Source of the DNA: Crotophaga sulcirostris
Taxonomy: Eukaryota > Chordata > Aves > Cuculiformes > Crotophagidae
DNA: 64,000 nucleotides
Assembly: GCA_013397455.1 (NCBI GenBank)
Contig: VYZB01000387.1
Coordinates: 1 to 64,000 of the forward strand
Direction of reading: 5' to 3'
Position 1 is the first letter of the stretch. Every line of letters begins with the position of its first letter. The translations under genes were made by a program, and so were the position numbers. This document shows, in pieces, positions 53,070-64,000 of the stretch. The notes under the pieces are model-generated. The model was not told the origin of the DNA and did not search any database. It saw nothing but the letters and a program-made list of their open reading frames with translations.

Positions 53070-54400
53070 GCCCATTTTGGTACTCTCTGGCTTAATAAGC
53101 TTCATTCTCGTTTATCTGTTCACTGCGTTTCTTACAATAAACACATAAAATTGATTTCTCTATATAATTATAATAGAAAGTAAAATTTGTTGAGGGAAAA
53201 CACATGTGCTTTCACAGTTCAGTATTATAGGCATCCATATACACAAGCCTGGGGAGGTACAGAAACAACAAATAACGATCATACATTGATCGATCGCACC
53301 AAAAACAGCAGAGTTCAAAGGAGGATGGCAGAAGAGATGTAACAGAGACTTTTAAAAGCCTCTTCAATGCAATAGACTATTTCATTTTTCTTGGTTTTGT
53401 GAAAAGGACAAGCTTTAGTGAATTTTTTTCAAATACTAATTCCTTGTCTTCCCCACTTAGCCCTTAAAAACAACTATCTTATACTTCTAATATAAAAATA
53501 AAAAATATAAAAACTGGTGCAATAACAAAGCAGTCCAGAGTATATTATTGTGGAAAACAGATGCAGAATAAAAAAATAAACAAAACATCTTATCTGTAAA
53601 TACAGATATAAACCCCAGCATATTCTAGACCACATACTGCATTATCTCCATCAGCCTTCTAACTATTCATTTTAAAAAGTAAATGTTCTGTGGCCTAATT
53701 GAATACAGTTCCATAAAGAATAGCAAAGACTCAGTATTCCAGTTCTGAAGTTCCTCACAAAATAGCTAGCTGGAGGTCTGGCTCTGTCTTGAAAGGATGT
53801 ATAGTTCTGTCTTCAAAGGATGTATAGTTCTGTCTCTGACCTTTCTGTCTTCTTTCAATGAACAAGCTGAAGTATGAGAGCACTGCAAATCATCCACATT
53901 TGGAAAAAAATTTTCATTGTAGCTCACCATGTAGACATATCTTGGAGAGATCCAAGTGTATGTGAGGACCATGGGCCTTTGAGAAGGATGCGCTAAATAT
54001 AGAGAACATGTATCATAAAAGAGGTAGAAGCTGGTGTGGTAAAGACCTTAAAAGAGGCTTAAAGTCTTTGCATTGAAACAAAAACAGTTCTAACATATGC
54101 TTGCTTAAGGAAAAAAAATAAAAAAGCAATAGAATGGATGAAAAACAGACTGTCACCACATCACATAATGTATGAGTGTAATATACAGAAATAGACTTCT
54201 AGTCCAGACTTCTAAGAATTTTAAATTTTGTGTGATCTGCTACTAAGGGAAGAATCAGCTTTCTGAAATAACATTGAATATAACTAGAAATCATTTTTTG
54301 TCTTCTTCCAAGCTATACTGAGACCAATGTATATTTGTCTGTCATAAAGTTACTGGAAAAGAGGGACTTTTAAGTGGAAATCATAATGTTTAGTGGTTTA
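53070..54400. other. Intergenic sequence between MACIR and PPIP5K2
   Basis: AT-rich sequence without recognised genes. A 23-base near-perfect tandem duplication lies at 53784-53829. Confidence 0.5.
53784..53829. repeat. 23-bp tandem duplication
   Basis: Two adjacent copies of ctgtctt(g/c)aaaggatgta followed by tagtt, with one mismatch. Confidence 0.9.
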
Positions 54401-54411
54401 TTGATCTGTAT

Positions 54412-54614
54412 CAGGGGTGTGAAACTCACAGCCCCAGGGCTGAATCTGTCCCTCCACCTTGTTTTATCTGTCGCAGCACTTTGTTTGTACCTGCTGGCAG
54501 CGCTGAGCTCCTTGCCCCTGCGCTCCTGCCAGCGCTGGGCACCTGTGCAGCGGGTGACGCGCGTTACGCTGCAGGAGCAGGAGAACGGCGGGAGCCAGGA
54601 GTTTGAGACCCCTG
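54412..54614. mobile_element. Non-autonomous hAT-type MITE, 203 bp
   Basis: The ends are inverted repeats: caggggtgtgaaactc at 54412-54427, and gagtttgagacccctg at 54599-54614. They match in 14 of 16 positions when one is reverse-complemented. Each end is flanked by an 8-base direct repeat, atctgtat before and atctatat after, with one mismatch. An 8-bp target duplication and CAGGGGT ends are typical of hAT transposons. The interior is GC-rich with no coding frame of transposase type. The family name is not known to me. Confidence 0.8.
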
Positions 54615-54629
54615 ATCTATATAATCTGA

Positions 54630-55350
54630 TGTCCAAGTAAAATGGAAATACTATCAAAACCATTTTCTGATGCACCACAGTTACGGATCTCCATTCTGTC
54701 TAGGAAAAGGGACAAAGGTCACCAACAAGGGAAAACAAGGTAATTGGGTGAAGTGTGTTTTGTACAAGATGAAGAATTCTCCTAATGTAATTGCAGTATC
54801 TTAGCTTTCAACAAAGCCTGTTTGGTCTGGGTCCACCTGTGTTACTAACTCTCCTGTTCTAATACATACCTCCAGAAGAGGGAATAACTGCTCCTTTTAT
54901 AAGATTATTTTACTTAAACCTTTGGGAATCTTAAGATCTGAGTATAAGTCTGCTTGGACCTCCAGTCTTATTTGTCTTCAGATTCTTGATAACTTTTTAA
55001 TTCCTCTTTCGGGTGAGGACTGGGAATATAGTTAGGCTGAAAACATCATTTTCTAAATTCCATAAATTATTTTAGAAGGCTACGCTGAAAAAATGTTTTG
55101 AACTATTTATGAAACAACTAATAGTCTGTAGTAATTCTTAAAGAACACTTACACAGTAAACATAGGGTTACAAATTACTGAGGTCTGCAATGAGAAAATA
55201 AAACGAAAATAATTCAAAAGACTGAAATAAAATTGTATTTGAAATAGAATGAAAAAAAGCAAAAGACTGGAGATTCCTGCCTTTTTTTAGTTTGAATATT
55301 AGTTATCAATAAATAAACACTCACTCCTCAAACTGCGTGCAGTGCCACAC
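54630..55350. other. Intergenic sequence with nothing recognised
   Basis: AT-rich, no recognised gene or repeat between the MITE and the CR1 cluster. Confidence 0.5.
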
Positions 55351-55359
55351 AATTTAAGA

Positions 55360-55870
55360 GGATGTGAAGATCCCTGAATGCATCCAGAGGATGGCAACAA
55401 AGTTGGTGGAAGAGCTGGAAGGAATGTTCTGTGCAGGAGGCATGGCTAAGGACTCTGTCTAGTTCAGAGAAGAGGAGGCTGAGGGGCGACCTCATTGTGC
55501 TCTATAGCTTCCTGAGGAGGGGAAGTAGACCAGGCTGATCCAGTGACAGGACACCCGGGAATGGTTCAAAGCTGCATCAGGGGAGGTTCAGACTCAACAT
55601 TAGGAAATACCTCTTTACCGTCAGTGTGATCAAAAACTGGAACAGGCTTAGAGAGTTCGTCAATATCTCAAGCCTGACAAATGTTGAAGAGGCATTTCAA
55701 CAATGCCCTTAATAACATGCCTGAACTTTTGGTCAGTCCTGAAGTGGTCGGGTAGTTGGACTAGATGATTGCTGTAGGTCACTTCCAACTGATGGTTTCG
55801 TTTCTCTTTTTCTTTTCTTTTTTTTCTATTCTATTCTATTCTATTCTAGCCTAGTCTAGTCTATTCTGTT
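55360..55870 (+). mobile_element. CR1 retrotransposon, 3' end, with pentanucleotide tail
   Basis: This is the 3' end of a CR1 ORF2 and UTR in plus orientation. Landmarks are cagagaagaggaggctgagg, then cattgtgctctatagcttcc, then the 3' UTR type end ggactagatgattgctgtag with gtcacttccaact at about 55760-55792. A pyrimidine run and a (CTATT)n microsatellite follow at about 55826-55870. The coding part is interrupted by stops, so the copy is old. Confidence 0.85.
55826..55870. repeat. (TTCTA)n microsatellite
   Basis: Four or more perfect ctatt units followed by diverged ctagt units. It continues the CR1 tail and probably grew from the CR1 3' terminal repeats. Confidence 0.9.
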
Positions 55871-55907
55871 TTGACTTCAACCCACAAACAATAAGGTTAA
55901 ATGAGGA

Positions 55908-56130
55908 CAGAATAGTTCAGGCTGGAAAAGGCCTCAGGAGGTCTCTAGTCCAACCTCTTGCTCAAACTGAGGCCATCTGTGAGACCAGACCAAGTCACTT
56001 GGTACGTGTGCATACCTATTGCCAACACCCTTCTCTGTAATGTAAGACCAGGTGACCTGCAGCGTTCTTGACCACTGGGACCAGAGAAAGGCCAGAGTAA
56101 GACCTTTGTAAAAAGGACATCTGTGCATTC
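55908..56130 (-). mobile_element. CR1 3'-end fragment, antisense
   Basis: The plus strand reads agaatagttcaggctggaaa, then ggcctcaggaggtctctagt with ccaacctcttgctcaa, which is the antisense of a CR1 3' end. Its outer boundary is approximate, because similarity fades after about 56000. Confidence 0.7.
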
Positions 56131-56489
56131 CCAAGGAGGCTAAAAAATTTTAGCTATGTATTTAAGAATGTGTCTTTAAAGAAGCCCCAGCTTTAGGAAG
56201 AAAAACTGGTCCAATTCTACCCCAAGGGGATTAGAAATACCCTCTGTGTTGTTCAGATCCCTACAAACTAGTACCTGGGGGGAAGTGACTATGATGTTAC
56301 ACTTTCTCTTTCCTCTCCCTTTTATTTTTACTTACAGGAGGAAAGCTAGGCAGTTGTTTGCAAAGCACAGTGCAGAAATAGCATCTTTGCAAAATAAAAT
56401 AGGGAAATGATCCAACTGGTTGATGGCAAAGCCATTACTAGAAGTTTATACCTAGTCAGTGGCCAAACTTTGTGGATGTGGAAATACAT

Positions 56490-57430
56490 ATTTTCATTTA
56501 TCATAGAGACAGCAAGATTGAGTGCACCCTCAGCACGTTTGCAGATGACACCAAGCTGAGTGGGGCAGTTGTCATGCCAGAAGGATGGGATGCCATCCAG
56601 AGGGACCTGGACACGCTGGAGAAGTGGGCCTGTGTGAACCTCATGAAGATCAGCAAGGCCAAGTGCAAGGTCCTATACCTGGGTCGGGGCAATCCATGGT
56701 TTCAATACAGGATGGAGGTCAATGTGATCGGAGAGCAGCCCTGTAGACAAGGACTTGGGGGTGCTGATTGATGAAGCTCGACATGAGCCAGCAATGTACA
56801 CTCACAGCCCAGAAGGCCAACTGTATCCTAGGCTGCATCAAAAGAAGCATGGCCAAAAGGTGGTGGGAGGTAGCTAGCTCTCCTGCTCTACTGCACTCTC
56901 TTGAGACCCCACGTGGAGCACTGTGTCCAGTTCTGGAATCCCCAACATAAGGACATGGAACTGTTGGAATGGGTCCAAAGGAGGGCCACGAAGATGAGCA
57001 AAGGGCTGGAGCACCTCTGCTATGAGGACAGGCTGAGAAAGTTGGGGTTGTTCAGCCTGGAGAAGAGAAGGCTCCAGGCAGACCTTATAGCGGCCTTCCA
57101 GTACCTGAAGGGGGCCTACAAGAAAGCTGGGGAGGCACTTTTTACAAGGGTTTGTAGGGATGGGACGAGGGAGAATGGCTTTAAATTGGAAGGGGGAAGA
57201 ATCAGATTAGACATTAGAAAGAAATGTTTCATGCTGAGGGTGGTGAGGCACTAGAACAGGCTGCCCAGGGAAGCTGTGGCTGCCCCACCCCTGGAAGTGT
57301 TCCAGGCCAGGTTGGATGGGGCCTTGAACAGCCTGGTCTGGTGGGAGGTGTCCCTGCCCATGGCAGCGGGGTTGGAACTGGATGATCTTTAAGGTCCCTT
57401 CCAACCCAAACCATTCTATGATTCTGTTTC
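56490..57430 (+). mobile_element. CR1 retrotransposon, RT active site to 3' end
   Basis: Plus orientation. The translation contains the RT catalytic block STFADDTKLSGAV (FADD at 56538-56549), then QRDLDTLEKWACVNLMKISK. After frame changes it gives [34 protein letters not shown] and [15 protein letters not shown]. The 3' UTR is well conserved, ending tccaacccaaaccattctat and gattctg at about 57427. This is the best-preserved CR1 in the window. It is 5'-truncated and frame-shifted near 56765 and 56900. Confidence 0.92.
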
Positions 57431-57648
57431 AGGAGTCACAATCATCCAACTATGGATTTCTTGTGAACTTATTCTTTGACCTCTGCAAATCAATTTGGAA
57501 TGGGATGTATACTTCAAAATATTTAATGTGAGAAAAAGTCCAATTGCATAAAGAAATTGGATTAAAATTAGATTTAAATCAGGTCAGTACAGTCCACATT
57601 CTGTCTTATTGCCAGAACAGTAACAGTAAATAGAAGAAGAATACTCAC

Positions 57649-57784
57649 AGTGGTTCTGTATCTAATGTTACCATTCTGGAACATGAGGAAGTTCTGCAGA
57701 ATGCGTGACTCCCATTTAACTTTTTGAGGAGGGATCAGTATAAAATGATAAACCTTCATTTCTTGTAAGAAGCCACGTCCTTCA
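57649..57784 (-). other. Exon-like segment downstream of PPIP5K2
   Basis: On the minus strand an acceptor (ccagaatttcttttagcag) precedes 136 bases that end in a good donor (CCACT|GTGAGT at plus-strand 57643-57648). One frame is open throughout and reads EGRGFLQEMKVYHFILIPPQ and onwards. In another frame, the one needed to follow PPIP5K2 exon 60405-60533, it gives nine residues (LKDVASYKK) and a stop, so it could serve as an alternative last exon. Neither reading is proven. Confidence 0.25.
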
Positions 57785-57926
57785 CTGCTAAAAGAAATTC
57801 TGGCTTATTTGTATATTAATGGCTAATTTGTAAATTTTTTCCACCAAGACTACTGAGTTAACTACTCACTTCACATATACTTTTAAAAGAAAACAAATTG
57901 GAGAGAAGTTGCCAGTGACCTTGTTT

Positions 57927-57932
57927 TTATTT
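57927..57932 (-). terminator. Candidate polyadenylation signal of PPIP5K2
   Basis: AATAAA on the minus strand, about 1.7 kb after the PPIP5K2 stop and the first perfect hexamer I find downstream of it. If used, the 3' UTR covers about 59631-57910. Confidence 0.4.
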
Positions 57933-59631
57933 AGAAGCACATAAAAAAAAGTTATGCCACAGCTTTGGTTGACTGGAATGATACGAATACTTAAATTTTA
58001 ACAGTATTTTTTTTAAAAACAGCAAACAAGTGTACATTCATATGTGTTCAAGACCAACACTTTCTATGACACAATTACACTACAGAAAATGAAATGTTTT
58101 AAGTATATAGCTCTGAAACCCTTCATATTTTTGGTATTTAACCAGTATTTTCAGAATTAGTCTGCTGAAGCCATTTTGTGTATTGTAAACACTGAAAACA
58201 GACCCTGTGGCAAAATGAATGTAATTCTAGTTGCACCAGCTCTGGAGATGAGTAAGAGCCCTACCTAAAAATATTACCTAGAAGCTATGTCTCTGCAACT
58301 TAAATATGAAAGGAATTATCTAATTTGTAGCTTATGAAGTCAATTATTAATAATCAGCCACCTGAACTTACAAAAGTGGACAATATTTTCATACATTTGG
58401 GATAATTATAGTAATTCAGTAAGTTTTCATGCCACAGATAAAATCACAAGAACTGCTGAGACTGGAAGATTACTCTACATAACCCAATAACTCAAAGTCC
58501 TACTGACCCACTAATGCTTTTCACATCTCTTATAAAATATTTTCTTTTTTTTGTTGTTTTTTTTTGTTTTAACGAGATCTGTGGTCAATCACCTAGACTG
58601 CAAAGAGAGAGATATGAAAATTCCCAGGCTGTGATGAATCCTGAGTGTTTTGCAACAGTAAGCACTGAGTTCTGGTAGACCACAGTGTGTCTCTGCTCTG
58701 AAAGGACAATAACAGCATACATGGAATATTCACAATTTTTAGGATAAACTTACTAGAAGACCACCTGTCACCATTTCTTTTGTTATAAAATCTGCTTTTT
58801 AATATCACCTTGTTTTTAGAAACATATGGCAAAGCAAATAAAACTGTCTTTTAAGTAAACAAAAGAAGGTTTTGATAAACCTTTTTTTTTTGATAAAAAA
58901 GACAATTTTTATCCATTGGATGACCTACAGGTACCCGTATACATGTTTGTATACTAAACAACAAAAGAGAAGGTGTGTTCAAATGTTACAGGTCTTATGT
59001 AAACACAGGATAAAAATAAGGAGAGTTAAAAGTGAAGATACATTAACTCACACCATCATGCCTAATTATTGCAGCATATGTGATACAAAAGAATTCAAAA
59101 GCAGAAAACATCTGCGTATCTTCAAAACCAGGCAAAATAGATCTCTTTGGAAATACAGTTAAATTTAAAAAAGCTTCTAGCCAAGCTGTGTTGCATTTCA
59201 GCAAACAAAAGAAATTCTCAGGAAAATTATAAACTCCTGAAAATAGAAGTTTATAATGACAACAGACAATGCCTTTGTTACAGTGACATCAACAGGGTCC
59301 CTGTAACACATACCATTACACTGATATTTTCTTCTTGTACAAGTTTACAGTAAATATTTGAAGACACCAAAAAGGTTCATGAGCAGCTTGTCCAGTAAAG
59401 GTGTGCAGTTCATAAAACTGCTAAATAAATGTTTCCTGAAATGTTTTAGAAAATGAGAAAAAAAATTTGACCTAAGTATGTAGTGTGTACACTCGTTAAC
59501 CGTGTATAAACTAAAGATTTTTCAGTACACTATGAACTGCAGGCATGAATGGTTTTTAAAAGCTCAGTAATTTAGTTGAACCCACACTACAAATTGTTTA
59601 AGAAGTTGTTTCCAGTTTTGTTTGATCAACT

Positions 59632-62222
59632 TCATTTCTTCTCAGAAAGAATTTCACCACTAAGTTCTGCATCTAGTGAGGCCTCGTCAACAGAGAGCTT
59701 AAAATTAGATACACAACCAGAAGATCCAAGGGTAGCTATACACATAAAGAAAAAAAAAAGTATTGGGTTTTACACTTAAGAATATCCATGCTAAAAAGCA
59801 TCAAAAGCAAGAAAAACACAAGTTACACACAGAAACATATACTAAGCTACATTGTATCAAATGAGATCAGAAATGCAATGGGATTTTGTTCTAGAGGCCC
59901 TCAAAACAGCAGGACTATCCAAAAGCAGACAGTGTAGCTGGGTGATAGTTTTTACCGAACATACTGATGATTGAATGCCATCATGTTATTGGCAGCTTTA
60001 ATCAGAACATGGTCATAGAGCTCTATGGTATATGCTTAGAAAACATCTCAGAAATTCTGCCATTTAAATAAATAAGTAAATCTGCTTTGTTTGTCTTACT
60101 TGAAGGTATCTGGAAATAATGTCATACTTAAAAACAAAACAAAACTCCATGAGGTTTCAGGCCATAGAAATTCTTTCAAGCACTTCAGAGGATGAGAAAG
60201 TAACTATTAGCAGAGTTCTACTGCTCAAACTATTTGTGAAATGCTATTGAGTTCTCCCTGGCCCATGAAATGATGCCACTTACATAGACAAGGAATGTTA
60301 AGAAACAGCTGCCCTAAGAAATTACGAAATATATAAGAAGGAACCCTACTGCTGAAAATAATGTAATGAAGTTAGTTGTTCTGCCTCTGACAGAAGTTAC
60401 TTACATAAGGTTCGTTTCTCTATTGATATCCTTTCAGGCAAAGTCTCAAGTGGTGTTGGCTGAATTTTTGCAGGGGTGTATGTATTTAAAGAAATTTTTC
60501 TTCCTGACAATGGAATCATGTAAGTTGGAGAAGCTGAAATAAGGTGGGGAAGACAAGATAGACATCATTAATAATAAAAATATTCTCACCTGAGCGAAAC
60601 ATCCAAAATAGCAGCCACGGAACTGTTTATCAGTCCAGCAAGACAGATGCCACAGTTATAAAACCTGCAGCTCAGCTACTGATTTTTGAGTCTAGTGTCA
60701 AAACGCCAAAGCATGAAAGACAAATCAAAAAATCTTTTTGCATCAGGAAGTGATGTGATAACTTCAGGCTGCTCAGGCAGCTAAGCCATATGTCAGTAAC
60801 AGCTGCCTTGCCAGAAGACTGGCAAAAACATTAATGCTTCTTCTCATAGGTTATGAAGATTGCACTGGAATCCAAAGTGCATACAATAGATTATTCTGTA
60901 GACAACTTCCATATGTTATAGGAAAGCAGAAGGAGAACAAAGCACCTGTGGCCTCAATTATATCAGGGTCTAATTTCCAACCACTCCTTTGTAGAAAGAT
61001 GACAGCCAGACCATCACAGGAGTATGACAGCTTTTTAAAAATATTTTTTCATCTTGTGCACTATAAATTCTAAACTGATTTTGAAGAGGCATGGACTTCC
61101 TACTCAGTGTAACAAAGCATTTTAAATAGCTAAGAACTATAGCTAAGAATACCAGTAAGCCTCCCTGAGTTCTTTTTCAGTAACACCAGTTTTCTCCTCT
61201 GCCTTCTCTGATATAGGAGGCCCACCACATCAAATTAGCTGCTGATTAAAATCTAAACTATATGAAACTAAAATAACACACAAAAAAATGGAAAAAACCT
61301 ATAACAGAAAGAAAAGGAAAAATCCTAACACCTAGGTAACTTTTCTATCAGTACTAGCAAGTACAGATTTTCTGATCAAAGCAGAGTCTTCAGACATTTC
61401 TTCAAAAAGAATGATTTTCAATCATCTGACACGTGAATTATAAGCCTCCTAACACATGGTAAATCTGAAAACTTACTGAAACTGTTTCCAAAGACACAGC
61501 AGTAGGATTACACTGTCTTTTCCCAGATACATGCATATAGATGGAACTCAGTTTGCATATAATTTCAAGATCACTTAATCATTAAACATGCAGTACAAAC
61601 TACTTAGAAAAAAAGGAATTGTAAGGTACTCCACAGGTGAAAGCCTGAGTAATATTGAAAGAAACAGGAAATAACACAGTTTTAAGATGTAAAAGGCTTG
61701 TAAAAGGCAACACTACTCTGTCGAGGTTACTACCCACACAACAGTACAGTATAAAGCTGGAAATATTCCATGCTTACTAAAAAAGCATTTCTTGCAATTC
61801 AGTTAACAGCTTGCACAGTACAGAGGACTTTTTAATGTGAGGAAATAAACCGATTATGACTTTATTAAATCCTTTATTTACTGCCCCAGTCAACAGAGAC
61901 TTTACTCCAATGAATTGTGACAGCATTCATACTGCAAAAGGATACTGCAAAAATTAAAATTACGGTTTAGGCACATATTTCATTTTTTTAAAGTAGTAGT
62001 CTTAATTTACTCATTAGCTGTAAAATACTGGAAAGATTAGCCAATATCTAGCAATTTAAAATGAACATAATTGCAAATTAAAATCAGTACATGTCTCCTG
62101 TAGATTTTCCCTTGATGGAGCAGCAACAGAGGCAAGAAAGTCATCCACCTGCTTCAGAGACAAGGAGTTGTGTAGAGTTTCCAAGGGGCAAATAGAAGGC
62201 ACCATGGAATATAGTTCAAAAC
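59632..62222 (-). CDS. PPIP5K2: Diphosphoinositol pentakisphosphate kinase 2, last three coding exons
   Basis: Three minus-strand exons join in phase: 62222-62091, 60533-60405 and 59735-59632, with AG acceptors throughout. The donors are GTACTG, a weak one, and GTAAGT. They give about 120 residues and a TGA stop at 59634-59632. The first exon reads [20 protein letters not shown] and [16 protein letters not shown]. The second contains [17 protein letters not shown]. Both match the C-terminal tail of PPIP5K2 as I know it. The enzyme phosphorylates inositol hexakisphosphate and 5-InsP7 to make 1-InsP7 and InsP8. Its kinase and phosphatase-like domains lie upstream, outside the window. The last exon ([15 protein letters not shown]... 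ending SEKK) does not resemble the human lysine-rich end in sequence, so either the tail is divergent or this is an alternative last exon. PPIP5K2 runs in the same direction as MACIR, as in human. Confidence 0.9.
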
Positions 62223-64000
62223 CTGAAAGAAAAACAATTAAAACAAAAGAGATTTCTAAACTTACAACAGGATCTAAGCAATTGTATGGGCAAGTGTGTA
62301 TGCAATGTGTAATGCATGATAAAAAGTACTTATTTTAGATCAGCACATGCAGACATAGTACTCTTGAAATCATGAACACTAAATATTGTAGGATTTGGAA
62401 CAAGATGTGCCAGTTTCCAGGGTGTACTAAACTAAAGGTAGGTACCATGTGACATACCATGGGATTTAAACCCATGTACGCATGAAGTGGTCTTCAAACA
62501 TTAAAGCTGTGCTCTAATCCCTAACCAGTTTGTGAAAAATAAGTTTTCTTTAAGACTTAATCACTTAAACAAAGTAGTAAGGAAATGGTAGTACTTTTCC
62601 TACTCATTCCCATATCTGGCACAACACTAAATAGATAACTCATTCATGCAAGTAAAATAGGATAGCTATGTTGTCAACTGTTAGTGGATAAGAGGTAAAA
62701 ATGCTACATCTTCCAAGAAATAAATTTGCAGAATTCACATTCTATCTTCAGTATTCTGTAAAAACAAACTGTTGTCTTAAATATCAAAGGAAAAACCACC
62801 GTTAGCACTTTTGTACCTTGAGCTTACATTTTTGAACTTTGTAAAACAGATTTAGACCTACCTTAATGCATTTAAAAACAGTAATAAAAAGACCAGAAGT
62901 TTCATATCTTATAACAGGTAAGTATAGTATGGTAACCTAAAATCTAAAAGTTCCTTGAATTTTGCTTTTCTACATTAGAACTGATCATACACCAACTGTG
63001 GAAATCCATATCACTAACATACTAAAAAGCATTTAAACATGTCGGCAAAAAACCCTGCAGTTCTCTAAAGTGATGCATGTTTGACAACTCAATGAACAGA
63101 TCTTCATCCAATTGCATTTCAGAAGAAGAAAATATATCCATTTGTGTGATCAACATACAGCTGTAACATTACAACTTTGCAATTCAATACTGTAAATTTA
63201 CAGTTACTACATTTCTTTTAAGATATTTAAATGAAGAAACAATAGTGAGTGAAATAATGTTTAGAATTTCAGTTCAAGGTACATTTATTAGAGGTAGCAT
63301 TATGACTGTGAACTGTTCCCTCCCCTAAAATAATAAGCGCCAATATTCCTGTGATATCCAGTATTCTCCATTCACTCCTCATTTAGTGCTTTGCATAGAG
63401 AAGTAACTCAAAATTTCAGCCCTCAAGTGTCTGTATTTATTTGGATCCATTGTCTTGTCCATACTCAAATCTGAGGGACAGTTGCTTCAAATATACAATC
63501 AACTTAAGTGTACTTATGTTGGCTTCACTTACATAACAAATAAAATGTTGCATTTCATGGAAACTTGGTTTTCATATATGAAAGAAACATCACCACATAC
63601 TTAATTTCTATTTTCCTATAAAGGCAGTAGCTAATCTTCCATGTAAGCACTAAGATGTTTGGCACACATATTAATATCCTAAATAACTATGCACGCATGC
63701 AAAGCGCAAACCCTTTCTTTGCATTACAGTAAAATATAAGATTAATCTCTTTACCCTGACAGGAGTCACTATCATTTGAATGGCAATTTACTTTTTTTAA
63801 TTTTGCAAAGAACATAGTGGGACAATGTCAGGTTTTAATAACTACTACTGTTACAGTGCAGTGTTATGTAAAACCAGAAGGTAACTTCAAAATACACCCA
63901 TGCCCTTAAAAAACAAAAGGAAGAAAGTTTTCTTCTTTCAGGAATTTCCCCTCCATAGGTTTTTGTCCAGTTATGACAATCCTGCTGTCAGATAGCCATA
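62223..64000 (-). other. PPIP5K2: Intron of PPIP5K2
   Basis: Sequence upstream of the exon ending at 62222. The acceptor (ttttctttcag) occupies 62223 onwards. No further exon with recognisable PPIP5K2 sequence is seen up to the window end. Confidence 0.6.

Noticed and set aside
58872..59162. 96-codon plus-strand frame
   Set aside because: It lies in the probable PPIP5K2 3' UTR, is rich in Lys, Ile and Arg as expected of random AT-rich sequence, and has no domain.
59641..59730. Plus-strand exon-like frame ([20 protein letters not shown]) with acceptor and GT donor
   Set aside because: It is the antisense of the PPIP5K2 last exon. The minus-strand reading joins in phase with two recognised PPIP5K2 exons and has a stop, so the plus-strand frame is a shadow.
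1..64000. CRISPR arrays, operons, tRNA or rRNA genes, prophage-like modules
   Set aside because: No regularly spaced repeats, no tRNA cloverleaf or rRNA sequence was noticed, and the sequence is clearly vertebrate.

Overview
The window is vertebrate, most likely bird, nuclear DNA. The evidence is AT-rich sequence with long introns and gene deserts, GT-AG split coding exons, one CpG island, and several truncated CR1 LINEs whose 3' ends carry the CCATTCTATGATTCTG type of tail. Two genes are recognisable from their proteins, MACIR (human C5orf30) and the 3' end of PPIP5K2. They are neighbours on the same strand in human 5q21, and both are on the minus strand here. The equivalent segment lies on chromosome Z in chicken as I remember it, so Z linkage is an inference.

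Layout. About 520-7,520 (+): the last five coding exons of a tandem pleckstrin-homology (PH) domain protein that I cannot name. About 7,700-41,500: a gene-poor stretch with an antisense CR1 copy (8.25-9.19 kb), an ERV-type LTR candidate on the minus strand (16.8-17.7 kb), a probable old LINE remnant (33.3-34.5 kb) and a CR1 ORF2 fragment (36.3-37.2 kb). 41,855-42,478 (-): the intact single-exon MACIR reading frame with a clear splice acceptor just upstream. 42,853-44,113: a dead mariner element with recognisable terminal repeats, inside the MACIR intron. About 52,000-53,060: a CpG island interrupted by a 439-base assembly gap, the likely MACIR promoter and first exon. 54,412-54,614: a short hAT-type MITE. 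55.3-57.4 kb: a cluster of three CR1 pieces. 59,632-62,222 (-): the last three coding exons of PPIP5K2, which join in consistent reading phase.

How the genes relate. PPIP5K2 encodes a diphosphoinositol pentakisphosphate kinase, and MACIR encodes a small regulator of macrophage metabolism and ciliary cargo trafficking. They are neighbours, not a functional unit. The PH gene converges on MACIR across about 34 kb without recognisable genes.

I found no new system. The observations most worth checking are exon-like open segments on the minus strand at 48.7, 50.7 and 57.7 kb, the sequence-divergent PPIP5K2 C-terminus, the PH gene facing MACIR, and the hAT MITE.
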